A program made the position numbers and the translations under genes. From positions 1 through 45,294 of the forward strand of contig JBATTK010000014.1 in NCBI GenBank assembly GCA_049670505.1: DNA of 45,294 nucleotides. The letters run 5' to 3'. The notes beneath the pieces are model-generated. The model had not been told where the DNA came from and made no database searches. It saw only the letters and a program-made list of their open reading frames with translations. The DNA is from JBATTK01 sp049670505. Its GTDB lineage: Bacteria > Bacteroidota > Bacteroidia > Flavobacteriales > Flavobacteriaceae. Each line of letters starts with the position of its first letter. Within the stretch, counting starts at the first letter, position 1. Of the stretch, positions 1-8,161 are shown one piece after another.

Positions 1-1
1 A

Positions 2-424
2 TATTTCATTTTGAGGGGTAACATAAAGTTGGCGTACTTTTTTAAAAGGGAAGAACATACCCAAGGAGAAACGATTCAGATGGAACTGGCACAGGAAGTT
101 TCTTTTTTGAACAAAGCCGCTATAAAACAGACGTTCATACATCTTCCCAATAATAGTAAATTGGTAATAGACGCATCGAACACCGTATATATAGACCATG
201 ATGTGCTGCAAATAATTAGGGATTTTGTAGGAATAAATTCTAAAGAGAAGAATATTTCCGTAGCATTGGTAGGTTTTAGGAAAGAGTACCGAGTGGAGAA
301 TTCCCAAACGCATGTGACTTCCATTTTACCGGAAACGGACGAACAGATTTCGCCCAAGACGGTCAAAGATGGAACAAAAGTTCCTTCTAATTATCTAAAA
401 TTAGCCGAGTTAAATCAAGCTTAG
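2..424 (+). CDS. SulP family anion transporter, C-terminal STAS part (5' truncated by window)
   Basis: This is the 3' end of a gene that runs in from outside the window. The frame is open from base 2, and the TTG at base 11 is not a convincing start. The visible ~140 residues lack membrane segments and look like the cytoplasmic STAS domain of SulP (SLC26-type) transporters: a beta strand, a hydrophobic 'KLVIDASNTVYIDHDV' core, then 'IRDF' and a second strand 'ISVALVGF'. SulP proteins move sulfate, bicarbonate or other anions across the inner membrane, and in marine Bacteroidota they are often bicarbonate carriers. The downstream neighbour is a HAEPLYID outer-membrane protein. The substrate cannot be decided because the transport core is missing. 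Identification is from motif resemblance only. Confidence 0.75.
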   Translation, partial: YFILRGNIKLAYFFKREEHTQGETIQMELAQEVSFLNKAAIKQTFIHLPNNSKLVIDASNTVYIDHDVLQIIRDFVGINSKEKNISVALVGFRKEYRVENSQTHVTSILPETDEQISPKTVKDGTKVPSNYLKLAELNQA

Positions 425-720
425 ATCTTTGCAAGGTTTTGAAAAAAAACCATTCTATAAAATAAATCCAGTAGCCCCAATGCTAAAGATAGGCAAACCT
501 TTGTCCTGCTATGACAAACATCTTCTTCAATTAAAGCGCATTAGTATACTTATGGGATGGAACATATTCCAAACTATAGCGATTTCCATAAAAGACCGTC
601 ATACATGCAGAAATAGAGAAAATTCAGATGGTACATTTAGGTTTACCTAAGACTATGATTACCGTTTAATCTTGAAAAACGAAAGCCGATAACCTCTTTT
701 CAACAACAAACAAGATATCA
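425..720. other. Intergenic region before the HAEPLYID gene
   Basis: About 300 AT-rich bases lie between the SulP gene and the next gene. A 73-codon open frame starting at a TTG (base 429) runs through it, but its composition (Cys, His and Ile scattered without pattern) does not look protein-like and there is no good start. I see no convincing terminator or promoter motif. Confidence 0.4.
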
Positions 721-1575
721 ATGAGATTCAGATATACCATTTTTGCCACTTTGGCTATTTGCACTTATGCGTTTTCGCAGGAAAAAACCAAACAAATAAA
801 AGATAGCTTATACATTGAAGAAATAGAATCCCATAAAGAACCCTTAAAAATACTGCATGCAGAACCCCTTTATATAGACTTGATCCGTGATCTTGGAGCA
901 CGAAAAGGCGAAAAGGAATGGAACATAGGTTTTGGGATAACCGATAAGAACGTTTTTGATGAATATGAGGCATTAATAGAATATGAATGGGCTCCCGTAG
1001 ATCGTTTGGGACTGGAAGTTGAACTCCCTTTTTCGATATTCTATTCAAAGGGGGAAAATGGCAATGCGCCCGCAAGTAAATTGAACAGCCTCAAATTGGC
1101 GGGGCAGTATACCTTTTTGGTTTCAGAAAGGTGGAACACATCATTGGCCTTGGGATACATACATGAGTTTGAACTTACGGAATTCAATAATTATGGTAAG
1201 GAAGATTTGTTTACCGGCAACGTATATAATCCATTTTTTGTTGCGGCCAAAAGGTGGGGTTCTAACATTCATTCACTCCTTTATACGGGACCCCGGTTCA
1301 TCCAACACTTTGCTGACAATTCCCTGGATATTCAGTGGCAAGTAAATACAAATCTCCATTATATGATAACCGTTACACGAAATTTTATTGGTATTGAGTT
1401 CAACAAGGAATTTATGGACGGCGAGTTCGATATGACCATGCGTCCCCAGATGAGGGTAGGGATAGCTGACAACTTGTTGATAGGTATCGTAACGGGAATA
1501 CCGATCAGCAGGGAAAACGAAAGGTTTAGCACATTTTTACGATTAATTTATGAACCGGGACATAAAAAGCACTAA
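721..1575 (+). CDS. HAEPLYID family outer-membrane protein
   Basis: A 284-residue protein with a signal peptide (about residues 1-20, ending F-S-Q). Residues 46-53 read HAEPLYID, the signature that names this Bacteroidota family. The rest alternates short amphipathic strands rich in Tyr, Phe and Trp, with aromatic girdles such as 'WNIGFGI' and 'LGLEVELPF', as expected for a small outer-membrane beta-barrel. The biochemical role of the family is not established. Its position next to a SulP anion transporter suggests a link with anion or bicarbonate handling, which is inference. The start at 721 is chosen because it gives the signal peptide directly. The 3' end overlaps a short reading frame beginning at 1550. 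Confidence 0.8.
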   Translation: MRFRYTIFATLAICTYAFSQEKTKQIKDSLYIEEIESHKEPLKILHAEPLYIDLIRDLGARKGEKEWNIGFGITDKNVFDEYEALIEYEWAPVDRLGLEVELPFSIFYSKGENGNAPASKLNSLKLAGQYTFLVSERWNTSLALGYIHEFELTEFNNYGKEDLFTGNVYNPFFVAAKRWGSNIHSLLYTGPRFIQHFADNSLDIQWQVNTNLHYMITVTRNFIGIEFNKEFMDGEFDMTMRPQMRVGIADNLLIGIVTGIPISRENERFSTFLRLIYEPGHKKH

Positions 1576-1750
1576 TAGATTTGTTGCGGCAAACTTTTTA
1601 CGAAAAAAGGAGATTCAAGATGTGTTATTTTTATTACAAAAATATCTTGCTTTTGTCCCCGAAGGGAGCAAAAGAAAAATACAATCGGATTTAGATTACA
1701 TCATCAATAATCGTAAAAACAAGGTAGAGTGCTACAAGTCTGAAATTTGA
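1550..1750 (+). CDS. Possible small basic protein, 66 aa
   Basis: A short frame starting with ATG inside the last 26 bases of the HAEPLYID gene, which could allow translational coupling. The product is Lys/Arg-rich and helix-forming, with no signal peptide and no recognised domain. It occupies otherwise empty sequence. Support is only the open frame and plausible composition, so it may be chance. Confidence 0.3.
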   Translation: MNRDIKSTNRFVAANFLRKKEIQDVLFLLQKYLAFVPEGSKRKIQSDLDYIINNRKNKVECYKSEI

Positions 1751-1944
1751 ATCTTGTTTTTTCCTTATCATGTAGTCCGGGTTTTATGCGGAAAAAGCGG
1801 TCCCGGTAGAATTCTGTCATATGTAGTATTCTTATCCCTTTTGAGGGAATTGATATTTTTATAGATAGTCATCCATTGATTTCCAGATTTTGGCATGTAA
1901 TTACTTTTCCCTTTACATTGCTTAAAAAATTGTAAATTGAGATT

Positions 1945-2403
1945 ATGAAAAATATCAGTTTCACAATTTTAATTGTCCTGGGCATTTTCGCTACCGGACT
2001 AGCGCAAGAATCAAAGATTTCGAAAGCCGAGCTAAAATCTGTCTTTGAACCATATAATGCTAATGTTGAGTCCTTATATAACAAATTACTATGCAAGAGA
2101 TGGGAATTCAAATATGTATTCATTGACCAGGCGAAACTGCCAAAGTTACCTGAAAACAAGTATTTTGATATTTTGTTCAAATCTAACGGTACATATGAAC
2201 TGATTGAAAAGAACGGCTCGGCCGAAAAGGGTAACTGGAATTACGATCAAGATAAAAAATCGATTTACCTGACCTCAAAGAACGACTTTAATGCAAGGGT
2301 AAAATTTATCGAAGAAAATGAACTTATTATAACCATGCTGTCCAACGACAACAATCCAATGAGGCCAAATGGACAAATTCATTTCAGACCTTTTACTTAT
2401 TAG
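1945..2403 (+). CDS. Secreted protein of unknown function, lipocalin-like size
   Basis: 152 residues with a clear signal peptide (residues 1-20, '...ATGLAQ'). The mature part has 'GTYELIEKNGSAEKGNWNYD' followed by strands ending in a polar 'QIHFRPFTY'. The pattern 'KSNGTYEL...GNWNYDQDKKSIYL' resembles the beta-barrel of small lipocalin-like Bacteroidota proteins, in which an extracytoplasmic beta-structured domain binds a small ligand. I do not recognise a specific family and assign no function. It stands alone: about 190 bases from the upstream frame and 170 from the next gene, same strand. Confidence 0.7.
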   Translation: MKNISFTILIVLGIFATGLAQESKISKAELKSVFEPYNANVESLYNKLLCKRWEFKYVFIDQAKLPKLPENKYFDILFKSNGTYELIEKNGSAEKGNWNYDQDKKSIYLTSKNDFNARVKFIEENELIITMLSNDNNPMRPNGQIHFRPFTY

Positions 2404-2574
2404 CCCCATATAAATACCTCACACTGGCCGTAGTTCATCCTCCCTATTAGAAAACCGGAAATTCACTACCTTTAAACGGCTTGATTTCGCGGCCTGAATT
2501 TACGGCCGAAAACTCCGGACCGAAATCATTACCAAACCTTTATGTACATTAATATATTCAAGAAATCTACAATC

Positions 2575-3489
2575 ATGAAAACATTATTTCTCCTCGTTAT
2601 TTTGGTATTACACAATTGGTCTTTTTCGCAACAAGTTGCCGACACCAATTATAATCCAAAAATTGATGATCCGGCATATGAACCTGGAGAGGGACCTATA
2701 GTTTTTATTGACGAAGGGCATTATAATTTCCATACAAAGAATGGTAGGTACAAGGCTTTTTCAAATCTTTTAGAGAGAGATGGATACCATGTGAAAGCGT
2801 ATAAAAGTGAATTTAATAAAGAGGAACTGTCCAAAGGGAAAATTCTTGTAATATCCAATGCATTAAACGAGATAAATGTTAATGATTGGGTGCTACCTAA
2901 TCCCTCGGCTTTTTCAAAATCTGAAATAGAAATTGTTGAAAAGTGGGTGGATTCCGGGGGGAGTTTATTTCTAATTGCCGATCATATGCCAATGGCCGGA
3001 GCTGCAAAAGATTTGGCCATGGAATTTGAGTTTGAATTTACGAATGGATTTGTATTTGATACCATAAACAAAGGCCCGGCATATTTTAATCTAAAGGAAG
3101 GATCGCTTACCGAAAGTATCATAACTAAAGGCAGAAATTCGGCGGAAAGGGTTGAACAAATTGCAACATTTACCGGTCAGGCATTCAAAATACCAAATGA
3201 TGCTACTCCAATTTTGACGTTTGACAAAAGTTTCGTGAATATGCTTCCTAATGAAGCATGGGTTTTTGATGACAAAACAACCAAGTTCAATGTGGAAGGA
3301 TGGTCTCAGGGCGCCTATAAAAAATATGGAAAAGGGAAAATTGTAGTGTTTGGAGAGGCAGCTATGTTTTCGGCCCAATTAGCTGGACCGAAAAAAAGAA
3401 AAATGGGAATGAATAATAAAGTTGCACCTCAGAATTATCAATTATTACTAAATATAATTCACTGGTTGGATGGAAAGATGGAATACTAA
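2575..3489 (+). CDS. Exported DUF4350-like / glutamine-amidotransferase-fold protein
   Basis: An ATG exists at 2542, but the ATG at 2575 starts a clean signal peptide (KTLFLLVILVLHNWSFSQ), so the mature protein is about 285 residues. The core shows 'GPIVFIDEGHYNFHT', 'GKILVISNA', then 'WVDSGGSLFLIADHMP' and 'GKGKIVVFGEAAMF'. These are the alternating strands and turns of the Rossmann-like class I glutamine amidotransferase (DUF4350/ThuA-like) fold. No catalytic Cys-His-Glu triad can be seen, so it may be a non-catalytic periplasmic domain. The role is unknown. Confidence 0.65.
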   Translation: MKTLFLLVILVLHNWSFSQQVADTNYNPKIDDPAYEPGEGPIVFIDEGHYNFHTKNGRYKAFSNLLERDGYHVKAYKSEFNKEELSKGKILVISNALNEINVNDWVLPNPSAFSKSEIEIVEKWVDSGGSLFLIADHMPMAGAAKDLAMEFEFEFTNGFVFDTINKGPAYFNLKEGSLTESIITKGRNSAERVEQIATFTGQAFKIPNDATPILTFDKSFVNMLPNEAWVFDDKTTKFNVEGWSQGAYKKYGKGKIVVFGEAAMFSAQLAGPKKRKMGMNNKVAPQNYQLLLNIIHWLDGKMEY

Positions 3490-3595
3490 AACTTTGCACA
3501 AGAATGCTTATAATTCAGCTTGATCTTGTAGCTTAAAAATCCTGCTGAATTTCCATGTCGAAATTTTACCCGAACCTTTATATGCAAGTAAAAAA

Positions 3596-4033
3596 ATGGA
3601 GTTAAAACCAAAAATCGGAATTGACAATTTGAAATTTGGGATGACTCAAAAGGATATTCTTGAGATTTTAGGAATCCCGGACAGAAAAAGAATTGATGAG
3701 GACGACGAGGAACAAATATTGTTCGAATTTAACCGATTAAAAATACGTCTGACGTTTTATCTCAACGAGGAAAATAGACTTGGATACATTCGATCGAATA
3801 ATCCTGACCTGACTTTCAATGGCATGAAAATTATTGGTTCCAAGATCGAATATGCAAAAAAGGAAATTTTTGGTGAAATTATCAGTGATTGGGAAGTAGA
3901 AGAGTATGATTTTTTCTTAACACATTCCGATGACAATGTCTGGGTAACTTTAAATGAGGAGTTTGGCGAAGTAAGCAGTGTAGAGGTGGGTGTGACTTTT
4001 TCCGATGGAGAGAATTATGATTGGCCCATTTAA
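3596..4033 (+). CDS. Small acidic cytoplasmic protein, unknown function
   Basis: 145 residues without signal peptide or membrane segment. It opens with 'GIDNLKFGMTQKDILEILG', a motif seen in many small immunity-like or BamE/SmpA-like proteins in which a helix follows a 'kfGMs..ev...lG.Pd' turn. The C-terminal half is acidic ('DEDDEEQ', 'SDGENYDWPI'). This composition also suits small immunity proteins of polymorphic toxin systems, but no toxin gene lies next to it. I assign no function. Confidence 0.6.
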   Translation: MELKPKIGIDNLKFGMTQKDILEILGIPDRKRIDEDDEEQILFEFNRLKIRLTFYLNEENRLGYIRSNNPDLTFNGMKIIGSKIEYAKKEIFGEIISDWEVEEYDFFLTHSDDNVWVTLNEEFGEVSSVEVGVTFSDGENYDWPI

Positions 4034-4168
4034 AAAAAGCCAACGGATAATAACAGCTATAATTCATTGCTCCATTTTATCCACCGATAAATTTGACTAC
4101 ATTTAAAACGTAAACAAACCGACGGCATAGACATCATAGCTAGGAATATTGTGCGTAACTGGACTTAA

Positions 4169-4378
4169 AAATCTAAAAATGTTAAAATTGACCATTTTGC
4201 TTTTAATGTAAACAACGAAAATTTTGGGAAAGCAAAAAAACGTTTCGCTGAACTCAACTTGGATTTCAATATTCAAGACCACCATTATTTTCACTCAATT
4301 TATACGAAGGACCCTAATGGTCATATGGTTGAATTAACGACAATTGTAGTGGATGAAAATATATTTTATAAACAATGA
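4169..4378 (+). pseudogene. VOC/glyoxalase family gene remnant (C-terminal part)
   Basis: From 4178 the plus frame encodes 'VKIDHFAFNVNNENFGKAKK', later 'HSIYTKDPNGHMVELTT', and stops at 4376-4378. This is the second half of a vicinal-oxygen-chelate (glyoxalase/bleomycin-resistance/dioxygenase) module: a metal-ligand His in 'DHFAFNV', the 'DPNGH..EL' turn, and the metal-ligand Glu. There is no in-frame start. A TAA at 4166-4168 closes the frame, and upstream sequence does not show the N-terminal module. The gene is broken rather than short, since VOC proteins are usually 120-150 residues. The nearby ATG at 4179 is out of frame. Confidence 0.6.
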
Positions 4379-4426
4379 AAATAAAAACCACACTAATAAA
4401 AGAATGAACCATAAACCTGAAAACCA

Positions 4427-5500
4427 ATGAAGATAACATGTCTTATACTGGTGTTTTTTTCGTTATCTCTTCCTCAATTATATGCACAGGAAATTAACGT
4501 TTCCTATGATTATTCCTCTGTAGAAAAACTAATAGAAATATTAGATGGGGGCGAACTCAATGAAAAGGACTTCAAAGAATTGGTTGAGCTTCATGGTACT
4601 AAAGCCTACCTAAGGAAGTTATCTACTTTTTTCCCTGGAATTAATGAATTAAGTTTTAAGAAAAGCCTGGAGGCGGTATTGAAGGGAGTTCAGCTTGACA
4701 AGGACCCTTTTATGTTCAATAGAATACTTCCTCTTATTCCGGATGCACGGAAACTACTGGCAGAGGTTATTGAAAAAGAAAAAGAGCTAACCCAAAGCTC
4801 AGTATCTCTTTTAAAGGAATATTCCCCCGAGAACATAAAATTGAATAGTACGGTCTATCTGGTTTTGGGAGTTGTTGGAGGAGGTTGGACCTTTGATGAT
4901 AATCCTAATTCGTTTTATGTTGATTTTGCATCCATGAAAGGGGATTACAACGGATTATCTTATTTATCTACGCATGAGTTATTTCATTTAGTTCAGTATC
5001 GGTTTATGAAAGACTTCCCCGAGGAGGACGCTGACAAGGTGAAATACCTATTGGACCAAATGATAAGGGAAGGCTCCGCTACTTATGTAGCCGACTTTTC
5101 AAAAGTTTCTTCTTCAGGTTCGTATATTGATTTCAGTAAAAAAGAGTATGAAAGAAACTTCAGGCGAATGGAAACTAACTTTGCTCTTTTCGAAGCCATT
5201 ATATTCCAAGCAAAAAATGACTCCTCCGTTAACATGAATTTACTTTATAACATAGGGCTTAGCGGTATGTACCAAAGCCCCTTGTATTATGTGGGGTATC
5301 ATATGATCAAGTTAATTGAGAAATACAATGGCCGTACAGAACTTATCGCCCTACTAAGCAAATCGCCTGAAAAACTTATACTTACCTACGTTCAGTTATG
5401 TGATATGCATGCAGGTGAAGATGAAGAGTTTATAGTACTTTCCGAAACGGCGGTAAAAATTCTAAAATCAATTCCTAGTATAGGGGGCAACAAAAAATAA
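4427..5500 (+). CDS. Exported DUF5700-like putative zinc metallopeptidase
   Basis: 357 residues with a signal peptide (1-20, '...QLYAQ'). A gluzincin-type active site is visible: H183-E-L-F-H187 inside 'STHELFHLVQYRF', and E215 in 'REGSATYVAD' about 28 residues later, the usual spacing for the third zinc ligand. This matches the DUF5700/DUF2268-like predicted peptidases of Bacteroidota, which act outside the cytoplasm. Substrate and biological role are unknown. An AraC regulator follows 53 bases downstream on the same strand and might be co-transcribed, but the gap contains no proof of that. Confidence 0.7.
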   Translation: MKITCLILVFFSLSLPQLYAQEINVSYDYSSVEKLIEILDGGELNEKDFKELVELHGTKAYLRKLSTFFPGINELSFKKSLEAVLKGVQLDKDPFMFNRILPLIPDARKLLAEVIEKEKELTQSSVSLLKEYSPENIKLNSTVYLVLGVVGGGWTFDDNPNSFYVDFASMKGDYNGLSYLSTHELFHLVQYRFMKDFPEEDADKVKYLLDQMIREGSATYVADFSKVSSSGSYIDFSKKEYERNFRRMETNFALFEAIIFQAKNDSSVNMNLLYNIGLSGMYQSPLYYVGYHMIKLIEKYNGRTELIALLSKSPEKLILTYVQLCDMHAGEDEEFIVLSETAVKILKSIPSIGGNKK

Positions 5501-5553
5501 ACGGCATTAAAGCAACCGTTTATTAAGGGGGTTGTGTATAAGACAAGCTTAAA

Positions 5554-6363
5554 ATGAAAATATTAACAAAAGGACAATATTATGGAAGCCAAAATTCAGA
5601 GGTATCCTTTAATGGAGTTCTATTATCCCAATATACTTACAACGGAGAAAAAACGGATTGGCATTACCATGAAAATCCGTATTTTATGTATGTCTTGCAG
5701 GGTAATATGAAGGACTGCAATGCAAAGGTCAAAACTCTGTGTCCTTCTGGGAGTCTGATGTTTAACAATTGGCAAGAGCCACACTACGGGTCTAAACATT
5801 CGGATGATGCAAGTGGATTTCATCTAGAATTTGAAAAGACCTGGTTCGAAAAGAACGGTGTCAATTTGAATTTACTTGAAGGTAGCCAGCTGATTGAAAA
5901 CCCACAATTACACTTTCTCTTCGCAAAATTATATCGAGAATTTATACTTTCCGATACCTATAGTGAAGTATCTGTAGAGCTTTTGTTACTTCAAATATCT
6001 GAAGCCTTAAGTCACTTAAAAACTACTCGTGCCCAAAAGCATCCTATCTGGATAGATAACTTAAAAGAGTTATTACATTACGACACATCAGAGCTAAGCC
6101 TTCAGTATTTATCAGATCAACTAAGCGTGCATCCCGTGCATATCTCAAGAGCTGCGCCAAAATACCTTTCAATGGGCCTCGGGGAATATATAAGACAACG
6201 TAAACTTAAAAAAGCCATTCCACTACTTCTAAACTCAAAGAATTCATTGACCCAAATTGCTTACCAAACAGGTTTTTCGGATCAAAGTCATTTTAATCGG
6301 GTGTTTAAATCCTATTTTAATATGAACCCTGGTCTATATAGAAAAAATTTAAAAAAAAATTAG
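5554..6363 (+). CDS. AraC family transcriptional regulator with cupin-like sensor domain
   Basis: 269 residues. The N-terminal ~120 residues form a cupin-like sensing domain ('DWHYHENPYFMYVLQG', 'GSLMFNNWQEPHY'), and residues ~165-265 form the double helix-turn-helix DNA-binding domain of AraC/XylS proteins. The second HTH is well preserved ('SLTQIAYQTGFSDQSHFNRV', then 'FKSYFNMNPGLYR'). It probably binds DNA in response to a small ligand. The serine hydrolase gene starts 68 bases downstream with its own likely -7 element and is a candidate target. Ligand unknown. Confidence 0.88.
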   Translation: MKILTKGQYYGSQNSEVSFNGVLLSQYTYNGEKTDWHYHENPYFMYVLQGNMKDCNAKVKTLCPSGSLMFNNWQEPHYGSKHSDDASGFHLEFEKTWFEKNGVNLNLLEGSQLIENPQLHFLFAKLYREFILSDTYSEVSVELLLLQISEALSHLKTTRAQKHPIWIDNLKELLHYDTSELSLQYLSDQLSVHPVHISRAAPKYLSMGLGEYIRQRKLKKAIPLLLNSKNSLTQIAYQTGFSDQSHFNRVFKSYFNMNPGLYRKNLKKN

Positions 6364-6403
6364 CAATGTTAATCTGATACAATTTCTGAAAATTGTTCCT
6401 ATC

Positions 6404-6411
6404 TACCTTTG
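6404..6411 (+). promoter_or_regulatory. Candidate Bacteroidota -7 promoter element
   Basis: TACCTTTG matches the Bacteroidota -7 consensus TAnnTTTG exactly and lies 20 bases before the ATG of the serine hydrolase gene, implying a very short leader. A -33 TTTG partner is not clear at the expected distance. Confidence 0.4.
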
Positions 6412-6431
6412 TAGCTTAAATCCTTTAAACA

Positions 6432-8150
6432 ATGCGTAAAAACCTAACGATTTTAGTATTTCTGTCCTTTTCAACATTAATAGGCTGTGCACAGAATGAC
6501 AAGCAAGACTATGAAGGCGAGTGGATAGGCTTTTTGCCAAATAAAAGTAGTTTCAATTTTCATGTATCGTTGGAGAAATTAGAAAGTAATAATTACCATC
6601 TCACGATAGCTAATGACAAAATTCTCATCGATGAGAATTTAGAATCATCCAGCAAAGAATATGTACAGTTTAATATAGATCAACAGCTATTTTTCAATTT
6701 AAAGTATGATCGGAACGGACAAGTCCTCACTGGATTTATTCAAACCGGAAAGCTTCTGTATCATGTAAGCTTACAAAATAAAGGCGATGACAAATTTGTT
6801 GGTGCTTGGAACCCATTTATGTTAGATAATGGTTTGCAATCGGACGATATTATGCTTTATGTAGAACCTATAGAAGGGGGTAATCTTGCGGCTTATCCTT
6901 TTTTGGGAGACCAAAGATTTAGAGGAACTTGGACCAGCGGTTTTAAACTGAAAGGGGACACACTTCTATTTAGAGATGGTACTACAGGATTTAATTTTCG
7001 CGCTAGGCTATTAGAAAGTAGTATTGAGCTCGAGATTTTATTAACAGATGCTTTAATTGCAAAGACAAGCTTAACGCATACCGAAGACGGTTGGGAATAC
7101 AAATCAGATCCAGTGGATCAATCCCAAAACACGAATACCCCTGCGCAATTAAATGATGGATGGGCTACCGCCAATATTAATGACTTTGGTATCAAGAAAA
7201 ACGAACTGCGCAGATTGATCGATAGCGTTCACGCTAAAAAATTGGTAAACACGCACAGTGTTCTAATAGCAAAAGAAAACAAATTGGTATTTGAAACTTA
7301 TTTTGACGGATTTAATACCAATATTCCGCATGATTTACGATCTGCCTCCAAGAGTATCTCTTCTGCTATGATAGGTATTGCCATTGATGATAACATTATA
7401 GAAAGTGTTGACCAAAAGCTATATGACTTTATACCTAAAGCGTATCAATACACAAAAGACTCTTTGAAATCTAAAATAAAAATTAAAGACTTGTTGACTA
7501 TGAGTTCTGGATTAGACGTAAATAATCTAGCATCAGAAAACTATTATCAAGATCCAAATATTTCAAACACCTGGTTAACAACAGTTCTAGAAGCTCCTAT
7601 GGTAAAGGAACCAGGGACTTATGCCGATTATGGGTCCGCCAATCCATTTTTGCTTGGTGTCTGTTTGAATGAGCGTTTGGAAAAGCCGCTAGAAATTTAC
7701 ATGGATGAAAAGTTATTCGCACCCTTGGGTATAACAAATTACATCAATCAAACAGATGATAATCAGATCATACCATATTTCGGAGGTGGCATGCTTTTAA
7801 CGCCTAGAGATCTGCTTAAATTTGGGCAACTTTACCTCAATAACGGTACGTGGAATGGAAAACAAATTATTTCAAAAAATTGGGTGGAAGAATCGTTCAC
7901 AAAACATATGCGATTACAAGATGTAAGAGATAAAAATGAATATGGTTATCTGTGGTGGCACGACACCTACATAATCAATGGCAAACCCATTAAATCTATT
8001 GAAGCAAGAGGAGCTGGAGGTCAATTTATTTTTGTAATTCCAGAATTGGAATCCGTAGTGGTAATGACGTCAGGAAATTTTAGAAATAGGAAAGGCAATC
8101 AACCGAGAGATATTTTAAAAGAATATATACTTCCGGCAATTATTAACTAA
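6432..8150 (+). CDS. Beta-lactamase-fold serine hydrolase lipoprotein
   Basis: 572 residues. It begins with a lipoprotein signal ('STLIGCAQ', Cys19). Residues ~28-225 are a beta-rich domain of unknown role. Residues ~255-565 are a class C beta-lactamase/esterase/DD-peptidase fold (Pfam Beta-lactamase). The nucleophile motif SxxK is S304-A-S-K307. The second motif, usually Y-x-N, appears as Y397-A-D399, and the third-motif region reads 'EARGAGGQF'. Family members hydrolyse esters, amides or D-amino-acid peptides in the periplasm; the Asn-to-Asp change argues against classical beta-lactamase activity. The preceding AraC gene may control it. Its stop codon faces the stop of the next gene only 11 bases away. 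Confidence 0.85.
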   Translation: MRKNLTILVFLSFSTLIGCAQNDKQDYEGEWIGFLPNKSSFNFHVSLEKLESNNYHLTIANDKILIDENLESSSKEYVQFNIDQQLFFNLKYDRNGQVLTGFIQTGKLLYHVSLQNKGDDKFVGAWNPFMLDNGLQSDDIMLYVEPIEGGNLAAYPFLGDQRFRGTWTSGFKLKGDTLLFRDGTTGFNFRARLLESSIELEILLTDALIAKTSLTHTEDGWEYKSDPVDQSQNTNTPAQLNDGWATANINDFGIKKNELRRLIDSVHAKKLVNTHSVLIAKENKLVFETYFDGFNTNIPHDLRSASKSISSAMIGIAIDDNIIESVDQKLYDFIPKAYQYTKDSLKSKIKIKDLLTMSSGLDVNNLASENYYQDPNISNTWLTTVLEAPMVKEPGTYADYGSANPFLLGVCLNERLEKPLEIYMDEKLFAPLGITNYINQTDDNQIIPYFGGGMLLTPRDLLKFGQLYLNNGTWNGKQIISKNWVEESFTKHMRLQDVRDKNEYGYLWWHDTYIINGKPIKSIEARGAGGQFIFVIPELESVVVMTSGNFRNRKGNQPRDILKEYILPAIIN

Positions 8151-8161
8151 AGGGCAAGTAT

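Noticed and set aside
429..650. 73-codon frame downstream of the SulP gene
   Set aside because: Starts at a TTG, has no protein-like pattern and no domain; likely chance in AT-rich sequence.
4103..4294. Minus-strand frame opposite the VOC remnant
   Set aside because: The plus strand shows recognisable VOC motifs; the minus frame is its shadow.
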